Assembly: GCA_947068385.1 (NCBI GenBank)
Contig: CAMTBF010000168.1
Span: 1-7,424 of the forward strand
DNA from: an uncultured Lachnospiraceae bacterium
Lineage (GTDB): Bacteria; Bacillota; Clostridia; Lachnospirales; Lachnospiraceae
Reading direction: 5' to 3'
DNA length: 7,424 nucleotides
This document shows, piece by piece, positions 6,472 through 7,424 of this stretch (within the stretch, counting starts at the first letter, position 1; each line of letters opens with the position of its first letter). The notes under the pieces are model-generated. The model did no database searches, was not told where the DNA came from, and saw nothing but the letters and a program-made list of their open reading frames with translations. The position numbers and the translations under genes are program-made.

Positions 6472-7131
6472 TCACATTTCCAGCCGATACCCGATTCTGG
6501 GTATGGTCTTAATCACATCCTCGAATCCCAGCTTCCTGCGGATACGGCTTATATGGGCGTCCACCGTCCTGGTCTCCCCCTCGAACTCCATCCCCCAGAG
6601 GGCGCCCAGCAGCTGGCTTCTGGTCAGGGCCTTGTTCCGGTTGCGCACCAGCATCATCAGGCAGTCGAACTCCATGGGCTTTAAAGGAACCTCCTGCCCC
6701 GCTTTCGTCACCACTCTCCTCTCCCTGTCAATCACCACGTCGCCAATGGCGATCTCTGCCTGCAGGGTCCCTCTGCGCTTCAATATCTTGTCGATGCGCA
6801 CCAGCAGTTCCAGCATCTCAAAAGGCTTCACCATATAGTCCTCCGCCCCTCCCGTCAGCCCCCTCACCTTATCCTGCAGCTCCCCTCTGGCCGTCAGGAA
6901 GATGACCGGGATGTCATAGCTCCCCAGCTCCGGCAGCAGTTCGAAGCCGTCTTTTCCAGGCAGCATGATATCCACTACGGCGCAGTTGTAATCGTGACGG
7001 TTCTCCAGCGAGGCGCTGGCCTCGTCACCGTCCAGAAAAGAGGACACCTCGTATCCCGTGGCCCGCAGGCTCATGCATATACAATCATTGATGGCTTCTT
7101 CGTCTTCTATCACCAAAATCTTCGCGTCCAT
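6472..7131 (-). CDS. OmpR/PhoB-family response regulator
   Basis: A 219-residue transcription factor. ATG 7131 is preceded by GGAGGG with 6-bp spacing; an earlier in-frame ATG at 7185 has no comparable site. The receiver domain (about 3-118) has the acidic pair Asp10/Glu11, phospho-acceptor Asp54 in VVDIMLPGKDG, Thr80 and Lys102 (VKPF). A winged-helix DNA-binding domain follows (about 124-219), with the recognition-helix sequence TRTVDAHISRIRRKLG and the closing wing IGYRLE. It is translationally linked to the kinase: its TGA stop lies at or just before the kinase start. Phosphorylation by that kinase should promote dimer binding to direct repeats; matching 11-bp-period repeats occur 47 bp before this gene and before the lipoprotein gene. 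The target set beyond these sites is unknown. Confidence 0.96.
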   Translation of the reverse strand: MDAKILVIEDEEAINDCICMSLRATGYEVSSFLDGDEASASLENRHDYNCAVVDIMLPGKDGFELLPELGSYDIPVIFLTARGELQDKVRGLTGGAEDYMVKPFEMLELLVRIDKILKRRGTLQAEIAIGDVVIDRERRVVTKAGQEVPLKPMEFDCLMMLVRNRNKALTRSQLLGALWGMEFEGETRTVDAHISRIRRKLGFEDVIKTIPRIGYRLEM

Positions 7132-7177
7132 AATCTGCCCTCCATCTCTATTCTGCCATAAACGGGGCCAGATTGCT

Positions 7178-7195
7178 GTAACCAATTTGTAAATT
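7178..7195 (-). promoter_or_regulatory. Direct-repeat box A upstream of the response regulator (candidate autoregulatory site)
   Basis: The plus strand reads GTAACCAATTTGTAAAT; on the minus strand it is TTTAC-aaatt-GGTTAC, so TTACA recurs with an 11-bp period. It lies 47 bp before the regulator's ATG. The 15-bp core differs from box B at only two adjacent positions. No convincing -10 follows at the ideal distance; TATGGC (7155-7160 on the minus strand) is the nearest weak candidate, which would suit an activator-dependent promoter. Confidence 0.6.
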
Positions 7196-7229
7196 TAATT
7201 CCGGTACCGATAAGAATTGTCTGCAAACA

Positions 7230-7313
7230 AATAGAGCCGGTAAGATGCTCCACCACATAAGCGTTGCGGCTCTCGTTGCTGAACGGTGATACATTTTTCG
7301 GTTTTTGTTCCAT
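7230..7313 (-). pseudogene. Possible 5' remnant of a TetR-family regulator gene
   Basis: On the minus strand, ATG 7313 opens a frame whose first ~28 residues (MEQKPKNVSPFSNESRNA, then YVVEHLTGSI) read like the N-terminus of clostridial TetR/AcrR regulators, which typically carry NES-R-x-Y/F-V and then an amphipathic first helix. After GSI the expected helix-turn-helix (x-IS-x-x-E-L-x-x-x-AGVGR-x-x-FY type) is missing. The frame instead runs 39 more unlike residues, across box A and into the start of the response regulator. No full domain remains, so I read it as a truncated relic. Resemblance is from memory. It could also be chance or a short peptide; an ATG at 7334 would extend it by seven residues. 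Confidence 0.35.
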
Positions 7314-7327
7314 TTTTACTGCCCCCA

Positions 7328-7356
7328 TTGACATGGTTATATCTTGCTGTTACACT
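7328..7356 (+). promoter_or_regulatory. Sigma-A-type promoter for a divergent plus-strand gene
   Basis: TTGACA (7328-7333) is a perfect -35, followed by a 17-bp spacer and TACACT (7351-7356), a 4/6 match to the -10. Transcription would start near 7363 and give a leader of about 60 nt before the likely start codon at 7423. On the opposite strand TATAAC (7336-7341) could serve as a -10 for the TetR-like remnant, giving overlapping divergent promoters. Confidence 0.6.
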
Positions 7357-7370
7357 TATGTTGCTGTTAC
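7344..7370. repeat. Direct repeat TTGCTGTTAC, two copies 17 bp apart
   Basis: Exact 10-bp copies occupy 7344-7353 and 7361-7370. The first overlaps the end of the promoter spacer and the -10, and the second covers the expected transcription start, a typical place for a repressor operator. A near copy, TTGCTGTAAC, lies at 7173-7182 next to box A. Confidence 0.55.
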
Positions 7371-7410
7371 GTTTGTTTCAAATCGTAGCACACAACAAAA
7401 GGTTTATCAA

Positions 7411-7424
7411 GGAGGGATTAAAAT
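7411..7424 (+). promoter_or_regulatory. Ribosome binding site and probable start of a divergent gene at the window edge
   Basis: GGAGGG (7411-7416) is followed by six bases and then AT at 7423-7424. If the next base is G, this is an ideally spaced ATG. Together with the promoter at 7328-7356 it indicates a plus-strand gene beginning here. Nothing can be said of its product. Confidence 0.6.

Noticed and set aside
5054..6475. Kinase start at GTG 6475
   Set aside because: It gives a neat GTGA overlap with the regulator stop but has only a weak GGAAAT upstream; ATG 6457 with GGGGGA is preferred, though only slightly.
7202..7209. CGGTACCG palindrome upstream of the response regulator
   Set aside because: It is only 8 bp, does not extend symmetrically, and has no second copy, so an operator call is not justified.

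Overview
The window looks like chromosomal DNA of a gut-type Clostridia, most likely Lachnospiraceae. I infer this from the GC-rich coding DNA, strong AGGAGG-type ribosome binding sites, a clostridial-style lipoprotein, a BcrA/LanF-like ABC transporter and an OmpR-type two-component system. The species cannot be named from the sequence alone.

Seven genes lie head to tail on the minus strand, read from right to left. They are an OmpR/PhoB-type response regulator (6472-7131), a HAMP/HisKA/HATPase sensor kinase overlapping or abutting it (5054-6457), a large lipoprotein of the DUF6034-like type (3319-4887), two ABC-2 type permeases (2356-3243 and 1586-2347), a short ABC ATPase (835-1485), and a secreted protein that runs off the left edge (1-828). 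Spacing is small and no intrinsic terminator is visible between them, so they are probably one operon or two overlapping transcription units. The last protein has a signal-like N-terminus, a long Pro/Thr/Glu linker with a strict six-residue period, and the start of a CARDB/NEW3-like beta domain.

The right end (7132-7424) is more AT-rich and holds control sequences. On the minus strand there is a short reading frame that resembles the first ~28 residues of a TetR-family regulator and then loses the resemblance; it is probably a remnant. On the plus strand there is a good promoter (TTGACA-N17-TACACT), two copies of TTGCTGTTAC, and a GGAGGG ribosome binding site placed so that a divergent gene would start at 7423, at the edge of the window.

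The most useful new signal is a pair of matching 11-bp direct-repeat boxes (GTAACCAnnTTGTAA on the plus strand). One lies 47 bp before the response regulator and the other lies between the kinase and the lipoprotein. They look like binding sites of this response regulator, so the system would control itself and the lipoprotein/ABC part. My working model, which is inference, is that the kinase and lipoprotein monitor the cell envelope, and the regulator induces an E-loop ABC exporter plus a surface protein, in the manner of antimicrobial-peptide or lantibiotic immunity modules.
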